From assembly GCA_964530225.1 (NCBI GenBank), contig CAZHBA010000087.1, positions 1-36,828 on the forward strand: DNA of 36,828 nucleotides, in the 5' to 3' direction. This DNA comes from CAZHBA01 sp964530225 (GTDB lineage: Bacteria > Pseudomonadota > Alphaproteobacteria > UBA6615). Of this stretch, positions 8,373 to 16,930 are shown piece by piece. The notes under the pieces were generated by a model. The model saw only the letters and a program-made list of their open reading frames with translations. It was not told the DNA's origin and made no database searches. Position 1 is the first letter of the stretch, and every line of letters starts with the position of its first letter. A program made the translations under genes and the position numbers.

Positions 8373-9023
8373 CTAAGTCTCGGCGTCAGGCTGCACATCA
8401 GGCAGCGCCTGCCGGAAAGCATCAAGGGTTAAACACGTCGCATTAATATGCGCCGCGGTCGGGTAGCTCGACATGTCACAGCCAAAGCGCTCAGCGTTAT
8501 AGAACTGCGGCACCAGGCAACAGTCGGCCATTGTCGGCGTATCGCCGTGGCAGAATCCGCCGGTAGCGTCGCTGCCGACGAGCATACCCTCTAGTCCACC
8601 CATCCCTTCGGCAATCCAGTGCTTGTACCAAACCTCGTTGCGGATAGCTTCATCGGTATCAAACACGTCGTCGATGTGGCGTAAGACACGCAAATTATTT
8701 AGCGGGTGAATGTCGCACGCGATGGCGCTCGAAATTGCCCGCACCCGAGCGCGGCCAGCGGCATCGCCGGGCATCAGGTGCGGTGTATCGGGGCGGGTTT
8801 CATCGAGATACTCCATGATCGCCATCGACTGGGGCACCAAAGTGCCATCGTCGTCGATCAATGTGGGCACCAGCCCCTGCGGGTTGACCGCCAGGTATGC
8901 GTCAGACCTCTGGTCCTTGCGGCGCAGATGGACCGACTCCCTCGCTACCTCTAACCCCTTAATATTAAGCGCAATACGAACGCGAAATGCCGCGGAAGAG
9001 CGATAATAGTCATAGAGCTTCAT
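8373..9023 (-). CDS. maiA: Maleylacetoacetate isomerase (zeta-class GST)
   Basis: The 216-residue protein is a zeta-class glutathione transferase, which converts maleylacetoacetate to fumarylacetoacetate in tyrosine/homogentisate breakdown. The N-terminal thioredoxin-like domain begins MKLYDYYRSSAAFRVRIAL, with the Ser-Ser active-site motif. The glutathione-binding segment reads GLVPTL...LVPQSMAIMEYLDE. The helical C-terminal domain contains the family's DIHPLNNLRVL. Length is normal. AGGAGGGG and GGAAGG precede the ATG. No other tyrosine-degradation gene is present in the window, so the physiological role is inferred from family. It stands intact between two pseudogenes. Confidence 0.93.
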   Translation of the reverse strand: MKLYDYYRSSAAFRVRIALNIKGLEVARESVHLRRKDQRSDAYLAVNPQGLVPTLIDDDGTLVPQSMAIMEYLDETRPDTPHLMPGDAAGRARVRAISSAIACDIHPLNNLRVLRHIDDVFDTDEAIRNEVWYKHWIAEGMGGLEGMLVGSDATGGFCHGDTPTMADCCLVPQFYNAERFGCDMSSYPTAAHINATCLTLDAFRQALPDVQPDAET

Positions 9024-9047
9024 GGATTCCTTCCCCTCCTAACGCTG

Positions 9048-9705
9048 TCACGCCAGACTATGAATTTCCAGCGGTGGCAGCTTGTCGGCCGGTTGGAACT
9101 AAAAACGCGACCATAAAAAGTCCGCTCCGTTGCGAACGCCCTCTCGACATTCTCAGCCTTGCGAAACCCGTGATCCTCGCCCTCGAACGCTAGATAGACA
9201 ACCGGAATTTCTTTCGCCTGCAACGCACGGACCGTGGCCTCGGCCCAGTTCGGCGACACCATCTTGTCGTCCTGGCCCTGCAGGAAAATTACCGGACAAT
9301 CGAGTTGATCGGTGTAATTGATCGACAACTACTTGCGGCAAAGCGCCCGCCGGTTTCCGACATCACCGCACGTTGCGCCTCATCGGGCCAGTGGCAATAG
9401 ATCCACTGGGCATCAAAATTTACGAAATAAACATCACCGTCAGCGATCAGTGCCGCACAGCCACCATATTCGTGAACCCGGCTGCGGACGTTAAAACCCA
9501 CCAGCGTTACGTCTTCTATCTTGCCGTCAAAATGGCGCACGATCACCGTGCACCCACCTTCGGCTGAACGGCCTTCGATCCAGTAATAGGCCTCTTTCTC
9601 AATGGCGAGAGAGTTTAGAAAAATCGTCGTGCCAGCGATTAATCCCGCTATAATAGGCAATTTCCAGGTACCGTAAGGCACCGTAACTTGCTCGTATTCA
9701 GCCAT
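9048..9705 (-). pseudogene. Gutted S9-family prolyl oligopeptidase
   Basis: The 5' part, from ATG 9705, encodes about 123 residues typical of the N-terminal beta-propeller of S9 acylaminoacyl/dipeptidyl peptidases (VPYGTWKLPI, YYWIEGRSAEGG, FNVRSRVHEYGG). Near 9330 the text jumps, in another frame, to the extreme C-terminus of the hydrolase domain (INYTDQLDCPVIFLQGQDDK, FEGEDHGFRKAENVERA). The DHGF segment carries the catalytic His. A second frameshift near 9095 separates FYGRVF from the family's closing PADKLPPLEIHSLA and its TGA at 9048-9050. Some 430 or more residues, including the nucleophile Ser, are gone. Family members are usually about 640-690 residues. The product cannot be functional. 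Confidence 0.87.
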
Positions 9706-9721
9706 TAGGAACTTGCTCTAA

Positions 9722-11125
9722 CTATAAAAGGATAAGAGCGGCGAGACCGAGGAAAGCAACGAACCCTACGACATCGGTGATCGCAGTCAAGACAACCGTC
9801 GATGCCACGGCCGGGTCGACGCCAAGCCGTTCAAGCACGATTGGTGTAGCAATGCCGACGAAGCCGGCGGCGACTAGGTTGATTATCATCGCCGCGGCGA
9901 TAATGCCGCCAATCGCTACATCGCCAAACCACAGCCATGCTATCGGTCCCATTATTGCCGCGAACAACAAGCCGTTGAAAACGCCAACAATGATCTCCTT
10001 ACTGACAATGCGTTTGGCGTTAGTCGTCGTGAGCTCTTTCATCGCCAGTGCACGTACCGCGACCGTCAGGGTCTGCGTGCCGGCATTACCACCCATCGAC
10101 GCCACAATCGGCATCAATATTGCCAGTGCAACAATTTTTTGGATGGTCTGGTCGAAGAAGCCGATGACGACCGAGGCTATAATCACCGTCAGTAAGTTGA
10201 CCAACAGCCAAGGAAACCGCGCCCGGGCCGTGGTCAGCACCGCTTCGTAAAAATCATCTTCCTTGACGCCGCCAAGGCGCATCAAATCCTCTTCCGCTTC
10301 TTCATCGACCACGTTTACGACATCGTCGGCGGTAATTACGCCGGCTAGGCGATTATCAATATCAACCACGGCAGCCGACACCAGACCGTACTGGCGGAAC
10401 ATCAGAGCCACTTCTTCCTGGTCCATGTCCAGTGGAATGGGGTACAGGTCTGGTCCCATAATGTCGGCAACCTTGATGTCGCGCTGGTTGCGCATCAACC
10501 GCGACAACGGTAATACACCGACCGGTTTGCGATCGGCGTCGACAGCGAATATATCGTAGAAATCACGCGGCAGGGCCGCCGCGCGGCCACGCATGTAGTC
10601 GATGGTATCGCCGACTGTCCAGGTCTCGGGAACAGTGACAATCTCGCGCTGCATGAGACGGCCGGCGCTATCCTCGGGGAAGGTCAACGCTTCTTTGAGC
10701 AATGCCCGATCAGAAGGCGATAGATTCTCGAGAACCTGGCGTTGATCCTCTTCCGCCAAATCCTCGATAACATCTACCGCGTCGTCGCTATCGAGTTCGA
10801 CGATCGCCGCGGCAACCTCTTCCGGCTCCATGGCTTCGAGAACGTCTTCGCGAACCACCTCGTCGAGATGGGCCAGAGTCTCGGGATCGAGCCGCCGCCG
10901 TAAATGGTCGATCAGCCGGGAACGGGCTTCGCCATATAGCTCCTCGACAAGGTCGGCGAGGTCAGAGGCGTGCAAGGTCTCGGTGAGTCGGTCTACCTCC
11001 CGATACCGGCCATAGAGCAGCGCCGTTTCACACGCGCGCACTAACTGGTCGTTGACCCCGTATAGGCGTTCCACCTCCCCATCTGTGGCCGGTTGCGTTG
11101 CCTCTATTGCGTTTTCCGGTGCCAT
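9722..11125 (-). CDS. mgtE: Magnesium transporter/channel MgtE
   Basis: The 467-residue protein has the MgtE layout: a cytosolic helical Mg-sensing N domain (about residues 20-145, EEVAAAIVELDSDDAVDVIEDL), two CBS domains (about 150-270), and a C-terminal channel with about five membrane segments. The signature GGNAGTQT (N347) is present. MgtE is a Mg-gated Mg channel of the inner membrane. I take ATG 11125 as start because homology begins there; the frame is open further upstream but that stretch belongs to the malic-enzyme remnant. The remnant's stop overlaps this ATG (TGATG), so mgtE was once translationally coupled to malic enzyme and may now use whatever promoter remains upstream. Confidence 0.95.
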   Translation of the reverse strand: MAPENAIEATQPATDGEVERLYGVNDQLVRACETALLYGRYREVDRLTETLHASDLADLVEELYGEARSRLIDHLRRRLDPETLAHLDEVVREDVLEAMEPEEVAAAIVELDSDDAVDVIEDLAEEDQRQVLENLSPSDRALLKEALTFPEDSAGRLMQREIVTVPETWTVGDTIDYMRGRAAALPRDFYDIFAVDADRKPVGVLPLSRLMRNQRDIKVADIMGPDLYPIPLDMDQEEVALMFRQYGLVSAAVVDIDNRLAGVITADDVVNVVDEEAEEDLMRLGGVKEDDFYEAVLTTARARFPWLLVNLLTVIIASVVIGFFDQTIQKIVALAILMPIVASMGGNAGTQTLTVAVRALAMKELTTTNAKRIVSKEIIVGVFNGLLFAAIMGPIAWLWFGDVAIGGIIAAAMIINLVAAGFVGIATPIVLERLGVDPAVASTVVLTAITDVVGFVAFLGLAALILL

Positions 11126-11369
11126 CACAACATCCGCGGCGTGCTGGTAGTTTGATGTTGCGCGCCGACTGCCGCCACCGCAATCATATTGAGAATACCG
11201 CACGCTGTCCCCGAGGGGGCAAGATATGTATCGAGCGGGCGGTGCCCAGCATGTAGGCAAGCGCCAAATCGCGCTGGTTGCCAAGCGGCTTCGGCGACAC
11301 TACTTCAATCTTGTCGGGTTTCGGCTCACGATGGTAGCGCAGCGTGGCTTCGCGAAGATCTTCGGCCAT
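11125..11369 (-). pseudogene. maeB: Hollowed-out NADP-malic enzyme (MaeB type)
   Basis: ATG 11369, with AGGA upstream, starts DLREATLRYHREPKPDKIEV...QRDLALAY, the conserved N-terminus of MaeB. Directly after LALAY the same frame reads LGTARSIHILP, which fits the extreme C-terminus of the phosphotransacetylase-like domain. A one-base shift in a C run then gives PSGTACGILNMIAVAAVGAQ, also C-terminal, ending at a TGA that overlaps the mgtE start. About 41 N-terminal and 40 C-terminal residues remain of roughly 750; the whole catalytic middle is deleted. The enzyme would have converted malate to pyruvate. Identification is from remembered family patterns and should be confirmed by search. Confidence 0.8.
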
Positions 11370-11503
11370 GGGATATTCCTACTCTTACCGGAAATGTGGC
11401 GTTCTTGCGCAAATTTCCAACCTGGTACTTCCGCAAATTAAGCTGAGGTATGTATGATTCGTTGTATTGAAGTATAAACTCGTTAAGAAAAGGCTCGCAA
11501 ATA

Positions 11504-12175
11504 GTGATTGCAGCGCCTGAATCGCAGCAAATACATGACGCTCCGGTACTCGAATGGCAGAGCGCATCCGACGTTGTACCCTACGCTGACGCAGTCGCGG
11601 AAATGGAAGCGCACGTGGCGGCAATCCGCCGTGGCGAAGCTCCGGAGCTCGTCTGGCTGATCGAGCATCCGCCGCTCTATACCGCGGGCACTAGTGCCAA
11701 AGCTGACGACTTGCTCGACGCCTCGCGCTTTCCAGTGCACCAGACCGGCCGTGGCGGCCAATTCACCTATCACGGCCCCGGCCAGCGGGTTGCCTATGTA
11801 ATGGTCGATCTGCACCGGCGTGGCCGCGATCTGCGCTGCTATGTGCACAATCTCGAGCAATGGGTAATTTCGACCCTGACCCGTTTCGACATTACCGGCG
11901 AGCGGCGCCGGGGACGGGTTGGTATCTGGGTAGACCGAGGCAACGGGCGTGAAGACAAGATCGCCGCCATCGGCGTGCGTGTGCGCCATTGGGTGACTTA
12001 TCACGGTGTCGCCATCAACGTGTCGCCCGATCTTAGCCATTTCGAAGGTATCGTGCCCTGTGGTATCGCCGATGCAAACCTGGGCGTAACCAGCTTTGCC
12101 GACCTGGGCGTGCACGTCACCATGAGCGATGTGGATCAGACTCTGCGTGACACCTTCGGTGAAGTCTTCGCTTAA
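11504..12175 (+). CDS. lipB: Octanoyltransferase LipB
   Basis: The 223-residue enzyme moves octanoyl from acyl carrier protein to lipoyl domains of 2-oxoacid dehydrogenases and the glycine cleavage system. The family block QTGRGGQFTYHGPGQRVAY is present. Active-site C186 (IVPCGI) and K152 (EDKIAAIGVR) are 34 residues apart, as in E. coli (C169, K135). The start is GTG at 11504 by position; only a weak AGG precedes it, and a slightly different start is possible. A TATAAA at 11473-11478 could be a -10 element, without a convincing -35 box. It is divergent from the malic-enzyme remnant and convergent with acyP. Confidence 0.95.
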   Translation: MIAAPESQQIHDAPVLEWQSASDVVPYADAVAEMEAHVAAIRRGEAPELVWLIEHPPLYTAGTSAKADDLLDASRFPVHQTGRGGQFTYHGPGQRVAYVMVDLHRRGRDLRCYVHNLEQWVISTLTRFDITGERRRGRVGIWVDRGNGREDKIAAIGVRVRHWVTYHGVAINVSPDLSHFEGIVPCGIADANLGVTSFADLGVHVTMSDVDQTLRDTFGEVFA

Positions 12176-12274
12176 GGGTTCGGATGGCATAGTCGCGTGC
12201 CATTTCGCTTCAAAGCTCCTCGGCCTTGTTTGCTGAAGGATGAGTTCGGCGCAAGTAATCACCCCCACCTAAAT

Positions 12275-12362
12275 CCTCCCCCATCAAGAGGGCTGCAGAA
12301 ATTCTTCGGCTGGCTTACGCCACGTCACTGGCGTGACGCTCCAGTCTCAGCCCCTCGTGGGG
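12275..12362. repeat. Cluster of small palindromes between lipB and acyP
   Basis: The 221-base convergent gap (12176-12396) contains no gene that I recognise. It holds three inverted repeats: CCTC...GAGG (12275-12292), a perfect CGTCAC-TGGC-GTGACG (12323-12338), and CCCC-TCGT-GGGG (12351-12362). The phrase CCTCCCCCATCAAGAGGG resembles GC-rich intergenic repeat units common in alphaproteobacteria. The hairpins may serve as a bidirectional terminator, although no clear T tract follows. Confidence 0.35.
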
Positions 12363-12396
12363 GGTCAATAAAAACCGTATGATGGCTTTCCTGCCC

Positions 12397-12699
12397 CTAC
12401 GCCGAGGGTAGTTGGCGAAACTCAGTATCTTCCAGTGGCGCTTTCGAAGGGCCCCAACGAACAACATCGTCGACCCTTGCCGACGGTGGTCCTTCGTGAC
12501 ATTTAGCGATCATCATCTCGACATCTGCCGGTAGGCCAACGAAAAGCGCCTCGACGCTGCCATCAGCGCAGTTACGCACCCAGCCCGTCAGACCTAGCTC
12601 GGTCGCCTCTGTGACCGTCCAGCCGCGAAACCAAACGCCTTGAACCCGTCCATATATTCGAACCTGAATCGCGGCTGGCGGACTATCGGGACCACTCAT
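12397..12699 (-). CDS. acyP: Acylphosphatase
   Basis: The 100-residue protein is a small acylphosphatase that hydrolyses carboxyl-phosphate bonds. The signature GRVQGVWFRGW holds phosphate-binding R25, and GWVRNCADGSVE holds catalytic N43, 18 residues later as in characterised enzymes. Length is normal with a short Pro/Ala-containing N-terminal extension. It begins 11 bases after the pccA stop on the same strand, so the two are probably co-transcribed. A functional link between acylphosphatase and propionyl-CoA carboxylase is not established. Confidence 0.94.
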   Translation of the reverse strand: MSGPDSPPAAIQVRIYGRVQGVWFRGWTVTEATELGLTGWVRNCADGSVEALFVGLPADVEMMIAKCHEGPPSARVDDVVRWGPSKAPLEDTEFRQLPSA

Positions 12700-12710
12700 T
12701 CTGGCAGTGT

Positions 12711-14699
12711 CTACTCGAATTCAAGGATAGTTTGATCGACAGCCAGGCTATCGCCGGGAGCTGCACAAATTTTCTTGACCATACCATCGGCCACGGCGTG
12801 AAGAATATTTTCCATCTTCATAGCTTCGACAATGGCTAGTTCTTCGCCGGCACTCACTGGCGCACCCGGTTCAACAGCGACCGATATCAAGAGTCCCGGC
12901 ATAGGCGACAGCAGAAACTTGCTGAGATCGGGCGGTGCCTTTTCCGGCATTAACGCGTTTAAGGCTGAGGCGCGTCGTGTCAGCACCCGAACCAGCGCTT
13001 CCGCGCCGCCATGGGTCAGCCAGTAGCTTGTTCCTATCCTATCGATTTGGAACGTCGCCGACGCGCCGGAAATATTCGCCGCCAACAGCGGGGCGCCGAT
13101 CTGCCATTCGGCAGCAATGTCAATCTCGCGACCGTCGAAGCGGATTGTCGCCGCCCCACCATTAAACCGCACTTCGATATCCGCTGCATCGCCGCCAATC
13201 CACACAGTCAGGGATACAGAATCGGTAGGCTCGGCGGGAATACCAGACTGGCCAGTTTGCAGCGCCCGCTCGGCAATTCTGGTGTGAACAAAGGCGGCAA
13301 CAGCCAGAAACTTATCCTTTAGCCCGCCCTCCGGGCGCGCCGGGATATATCCATCGGGATATTCGTCGTCGATGAAGTCGGTTGATAGCCGGCCTTCGGC
13401 GAACCTTGGATGAGCCAGAACCGAGGCTAGAAACGCTATATTGTGACCGGTGCCGCGGATGTAATAGGCATCGAGCGCCGCGCCCATACGGGCGATCACG
13501 GCGGCGCGATCAACACCATGGGTGACTAACTTGGCAATCATGGGATCGTAGAATATCGAAATCTCCGACCCTTCGCCGACACCGGTATCGATGCGCACCG
13601 CGCCGCTATCCGTATCCGGCAGACGGTAACGGGAAAGGCGGCCGATCGCCGGCAAAAAATTACGCGACGGATCCTCGGCGTAAACGCGCGCCTCTATCGC
13701 CCAACCATCCGTACGTACGTCTTTCTGGGTTAATGGCAACGGCTCGCCTGCCGCAACACGGAACATCAGCTCGACTAGATCGAGTCCCGTGACCATTTCG
13801 GTGACCGGATGCTCGACTTGGAGCCGGGTATTCATTTCGAGGAAATAGAAATTGCGCTCGCGGTCAACGATGAACTCAACCGTTCCCGCCGAGCAGTAAT
13901 CGACAGCCCGAGCCAAGGCGCAAGCCTGAGCGCTCATCGCCTGCCGAGTCGTCTCGTCGAGCGCCACCGATGGCGCCTCCTCGATGACCTTCTGGTGGCG
14001 GCGCTGGATCGAACATTCGCGCTCACCCAAGTGGATGACGCTGCCATGGGTGTCAGCCAGCACCTGAATTTCGATATGGCGCGGTTCTTCGATGCATTTC
14101 TCGATAAAGATTTTATCGTCGCCAAAGCTCGACCGTGCCTCGTTCTGTGCCGAGCGAAATTCGTCAGTGACCTCACTATCGCTGCGCGCAATCCGCATGC
14201 CTTTGCCGCCGCCTCCGGCGGACGCCTTGATCATGACCGGGTAACCGATACCGTTGGCAATCTCGGTTGCTGCGTCGGCATCGTCGATCACCCCCAGATG
14301 TCCGGGAACCGTACTAACGCCGGCTGCATCGGCCAGCTTTTTAGATTCGATCTTGTCGCCCATCGCAGCGATGGCATCCGGAGGCGGGCCGACAAACGTA
14401 ACACCGACCTTTAACAAGGCACGGGCAAAATCGGCGTTTTCGGATAGGAAACCATAACCCGGGTGTACGGCTTCGGCACCGGTCTCCTTGATCGCCGCAA
14501 GTACCTTGTCGGTACGCAAATAACTCTCGGACGCCGCCGACGGACCGAGATGGACCGCTTCATCGGCCATCTGTACAGCCAGCGAATCCCGGTCGGCATC
14601 GGAGTAAACGGCGACCGTGGCGATGCCCATTCGTTGTGCAGTGCGAATGACCCGGCACGCGATCTCGCCTCGGTTAGCGATAAGAACTTTCCCGAACAT
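12711..14699 (-). CDS. pccA: Propionyl-CoA carboxylase alpha (biotin) subunit
   Basis: The 662-residue subunit has biotin carboxylase (about residues 1-450), a linker/BT region, and a C-terminal biotin carrier. ATG 14699 (MFGKVLIANRGEIACRV) is the conserved start; the open frame upstream is not homologous. ATP-grasp motifs are present (GGGGKGMRIA). The biotin lysine is K628 in EAMKMEN, 34 residues from the end as in other carriers. The assignment to propionyl-CoA rather than methylcrotonyl- or acetyl-CoA rests on length and on pccB lying just upstream on the same strand. Pcc makes methylmalonyl-CoA from propionyl-CoA. The two subunit genes are about 610 bases apart with a cyclase pseudogene between them on the opposite strand. 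Confidence 0.93.
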   Translation of the reverse strand: MFGKVLIANRGEIACRVIRTAQRMGIATVAVYSDADRDSLAVQMADEAVHLGPSAASESYLRTDKVLAAIKETGAEAVHPGYGFLSENADFARALLKVGVTFVGPPPDAIAAMGDKIESKKLADAAGVSTVPGHLGVIDDADAATEIANGIGYPVMIKASAGGGGKGMRIARSDSEVTDEFRSAQNEARSSFGDDKIFIEKCIEEPRHIEIQVLADTHGSVIHLGERECSIQRRHQKVIEEAPSVALDETTRQAMSAQACALARAVDYCSAGTVEFIVDRERNFYFLEMNTRLQVEHPVTEMVTGLDLVELMFRVAAGEPLPLTQKDVRTDGWAIEARVYAEDPSRNFLPAIGRLSRYRLPDTDSGAVRIDTGVGEGSEISIFYDPMIAKLVTHGVDRAAVIARMGAALDAYYIRGTGHNIAFLASVLAHPRFAEGRLSTDFIDDEYPDGYIPARPEGGLKDKFLAVAAFVHTRIAERALQTGQSGIPAEPTDSVSLTVWIGGDAADIEVRFNGGAATIRFDGREIDIAAEWQIGAPLLAANISGASATFQIDRIGTSYWLTHGGAEALVRVLTRRASALNALMPEKAPPDLSKFLLSPMPGLLISVAVEPGAPVSAGEELAIVEAMKMENILHAVADGMVKKICAAPGDSLAVDQTILEFE

Positions 14700-14770
14700 G
14701 GCACAGAAAGTAAGCAAGCAGGCCGCATACCGCAACACATTCAGGGCCCCAGACCGCAGGCATTGAAGAT

Positions 14771-15289
14771 ATGACAGCCGAACAAACGGCTTCACTGCTG
14801 AACAAAAATTTTGAGCTACTTGCGAGCTGCATCGAAGCCAAAGGCAACACCGTCGATAAATTTATAGGCGGCAGCCTCATATCTTTTTGGGGCGCTCCCG
14901 AGGCGATTGACGACCATGCGGCGCGGGCACTGCTCGCGGGTACAGCAAACCAAAAAGCGATTGTTACCAAAAATTTCCAGCACGCCTCGGCCGACCGGCA
15001 GCTCATATCGGTTCACATCGATATCCAAATTAGACCGGCGATCGTCGGCGATATCGGGTCCAAAAGCCGCATCAACTACACCGTCGCCGGAGACACAGTT
15101 AACGTCGCCCCGCGCTTGGAAGCGTTGTCCAAGAACTTCGAATTACGCGATTAATTCATCGTGTCGGTGAGCCAAGAAACCCGCGCACAGGATGAGGTCG
15201 CGTTAGGCAAAAATAGCTGTATAACCTTCAATGGAGTCGGCGGCCAAAATTTGCGCGGACGTGTACAGCAGATCACCGTGTCCGTTTCT
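14771..15289 (+). pseudogene. Truncated class III adenylate/guanylate cyclase
   Basis: Residues from 14771 (MTAEQTASLLNKNFELL, CIEAKGNTVDKFIGGSLISFWGAPE, DDHAARALLAG) match the class III cyclase fold. INYTVAGDTVNVAPRLEAL includes the conserved transition-state region. The N-terminal strand with the first metal-binding Asp (the FADIxGFT motif) is missing; the homologous text begins next to the pccA start. An in-frame TAA at 15152-15154 stops the frame, yet the same frame continues with IVSVSQETR and GQNLRGRVQQITV, matching the fold's C-terminal end. GGSLI replaces the usual GDxxMA, so the second metal Asp also seems lost. Truncation, a nonsense codon and lost metal ligands mark a pseudogene. 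Confidence 0.8.
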
Positions 15290-15313
15290 GCGCGACCGAG
15301 AAATCGACACGAG

Positions 15314-16846
15314 TTACAGCGGAATATTTCCGTGCTTTTTCCAGGGGTTTTCGAGCTGTTTGTTTTCTAACAGCCGCAGCCCCCTACAGATGCGCCGGCG
15401 TGTATTACGCGGATAGATCACATCGTCGATGAAGCCCTTCTGGGCGGCGACAAATGGATTGGCGAAGCGCGCCCGGTATTCCTCGGTACGTGCTTCGATC
15501 TTCGCCGGATTGTCGCGGTCTTCGCGATAGACAATCTCGACCACGCCTTTCGGCCCCATGACGGCAATCTCGGCCGTCGGCCAGGCGTAGTTGAGGTCGC
15601 CCCGAATGTGCTTTGACGACATAACGTCATAGGCGCCGCCGTAGGCCTTGCGGGTGATGACGGTAACCTTCGGCACCGTCGCCTCAGCGTAGGCGAACAA
15701 CAGCTTGGCGCCGTGTTTGATGATGCCGCCGAATTCTTGGGAGGTGCCAGGCAAGAAGCCTGGAACGTCGACGAAGGTGACGATGGGAATGTTGAAGCAG
15801 TCGCAAAAACGCACAAAACGCGCGCCCTTCTTGGCTGAATCGATATCCAGACAACCGGCTAAAACCATCGGCTGGTTAGCGACGAAACCAACTGTTCTTC
15901 CCTCCATGCGACCAAAGCCAATGACTATATTGCCGGCGTAATCGGGCTGCAGTTCGAAGAAATCGCCCTCGTCCACCACCTTCTCGATCAACTCCTTGAT
16001 ATCGTAGGGCTTGGTCGAATCCGACGGCACCAGCGTGTCGAGCGACGGTTCGGCCCGGTCGAAGGGGTCGCTGGTGGGCCATACTGGGGGCTTTTCGCGA
16101 TTGTTCATCGGAAGAAAATCGTAGAACCGCCGCAACTGCGCCAGCGTATCGACATCGTTCTCGAACGCACCGTCAGCAACACCCGACTTAGTGTTATGGG
16201 TGACGGCCCCGCCAAGTTCTTCGTGGGTAACCTCTTCGTGGGTCACCGTTTTCACCACGTCAGGGCCAGTAACGAACATGTAGGAGGTGTCGCGCACCAT
16301 GAAAATGAAATCAGTTATCGCCGGTGAATAGACTGCACCACCGGCGCATGGCCCCATGATCGCCGAAATCTGCGGAATGACCCCCGAAGCGTTAACGTTG
16401 CGCTGGAACACGTCGGCATAGCCGGCCAGCGATCCGACGCCTTCCTGGATACGCGCACCGCCGGAATCGTTGAGCCCAATCAACGGCGCGCCAACGCTCA
16501 TCGCCTTATCCATGATTTTGCAAATCTTTGCTGCATGGGCTTCCGACAAGGAGCCACCGAACACCGTAAAGTCTTGCGAAAACACGAACACCGTGCGGCC
16601 GTTTATGGTGCCCCAGCCGACCACCACACCATCGCCGGGAATAGGCTCAATATCGGCCGTCAACTCATTGGGTTCCTGCTCGACAAACATGTCCCATTCT
16701 TCGAATGAGCCTTCGTCGACCAATAACTCGATGCGTTCGCGCGCCGTCAGCTTACCTTTGGAATGCTGCGCCTCGATGCGCTTATCACCGCCGCCCAGAC
16801 GCGCGCGCGCCCGGCGGAATTCCATTTCGTCGAGAATGTCTTGCAT
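15314..16846 (-). CDS. pccB: Propionyl-CoA carboxylase beta subunit
   Basis: The 510-residue carboxyltransferase subunit contains the two crotonase-like halves of the family. The oxyanion-hole motifs are around GGARIQEGVGSLAGY and MGPCAGGAVYSPA in the N half, and VPGFLPGTSQE and TRKAYGGAYDVM in the C half. It ends KHGNIPL, the characteristic PccB C-terminus. ATG 16846 (MQDILDEMEFRRARARLGGG) is preferred over the GTG at 16930 because homology starts there; AGGAG lies about 13 bases upstream. It lies 84 bases downstream of the ATP12 gene on the same strand. With PccA it would catalyse propionyl-CoA carboxylation, feeding odd-chain and branched amino-acid carbon to succinyl-CoA. Confidence 0.97.
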   Translation of the reverse strand: MQDILDEMEFRRARARLGGGDKRIEAQHSKGKLTARERIELLVDEGSFEEWDMFVEQEPNELTADIEPIPGDGVVVGWGTINGRTVFVFSQDFTVFGGSLSEAHAAKICKIMDKAMSVGAPLIGLNDSGGARIQEGVGSLAGYADVFQRNVNASGVIPQISAIMGPCAGGAVYSPAITDFIFMVRDTSYMFVTGPDVVKTVTHEEVTHEELGGAVTHNTKSGVADGAFENDVDTLAQLRRFYDFLPMNNREKPPVWPTSDPFDRAEPSLDTLVPSDSTKPYDIKELIEKVVDEGDFFELQPDYAGNIVIGFGRMEGRTVGFVANQPMVLAGCLDIDSAKKGARFVRFCDCFNIPIVTFVDVPGFLPGTSQEFGGIIKHGAKLLFAYAEATVPKVTVITRKAYGGAYDVMSSKHIRGDLNYAWPTAEIAVMGPKGVVEIVYREDRDNPAKIEARTEEYRARFANPFVAAQKGFIDDVIYPRNTRRRICRGLRLLENKQLENPWKKHGNIPL

Positions 16847-16930
16847 GGCAGCCAGCTCGCTCCTGCGATATATCCTACCGTGGATAGCAGAAAAGACCGG
16901 AGTCAGACCAGCCGTCGTATGCCGCGGCAC

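Noticed and set aside
9289..9705. Treating the 138-codon frame as an intact small protein
   Set aside because: Its sequence is the N-terminus of S9 peptidases, ends in out-of-frame text, and is followed by the C-terminus of the same family in another frame.
11483..12268. 261-codon open frame opposite lipB
   Set aside because: The lipB frame has both active-site residues at the correct spacing; the opposite frame has no recognisable domain.
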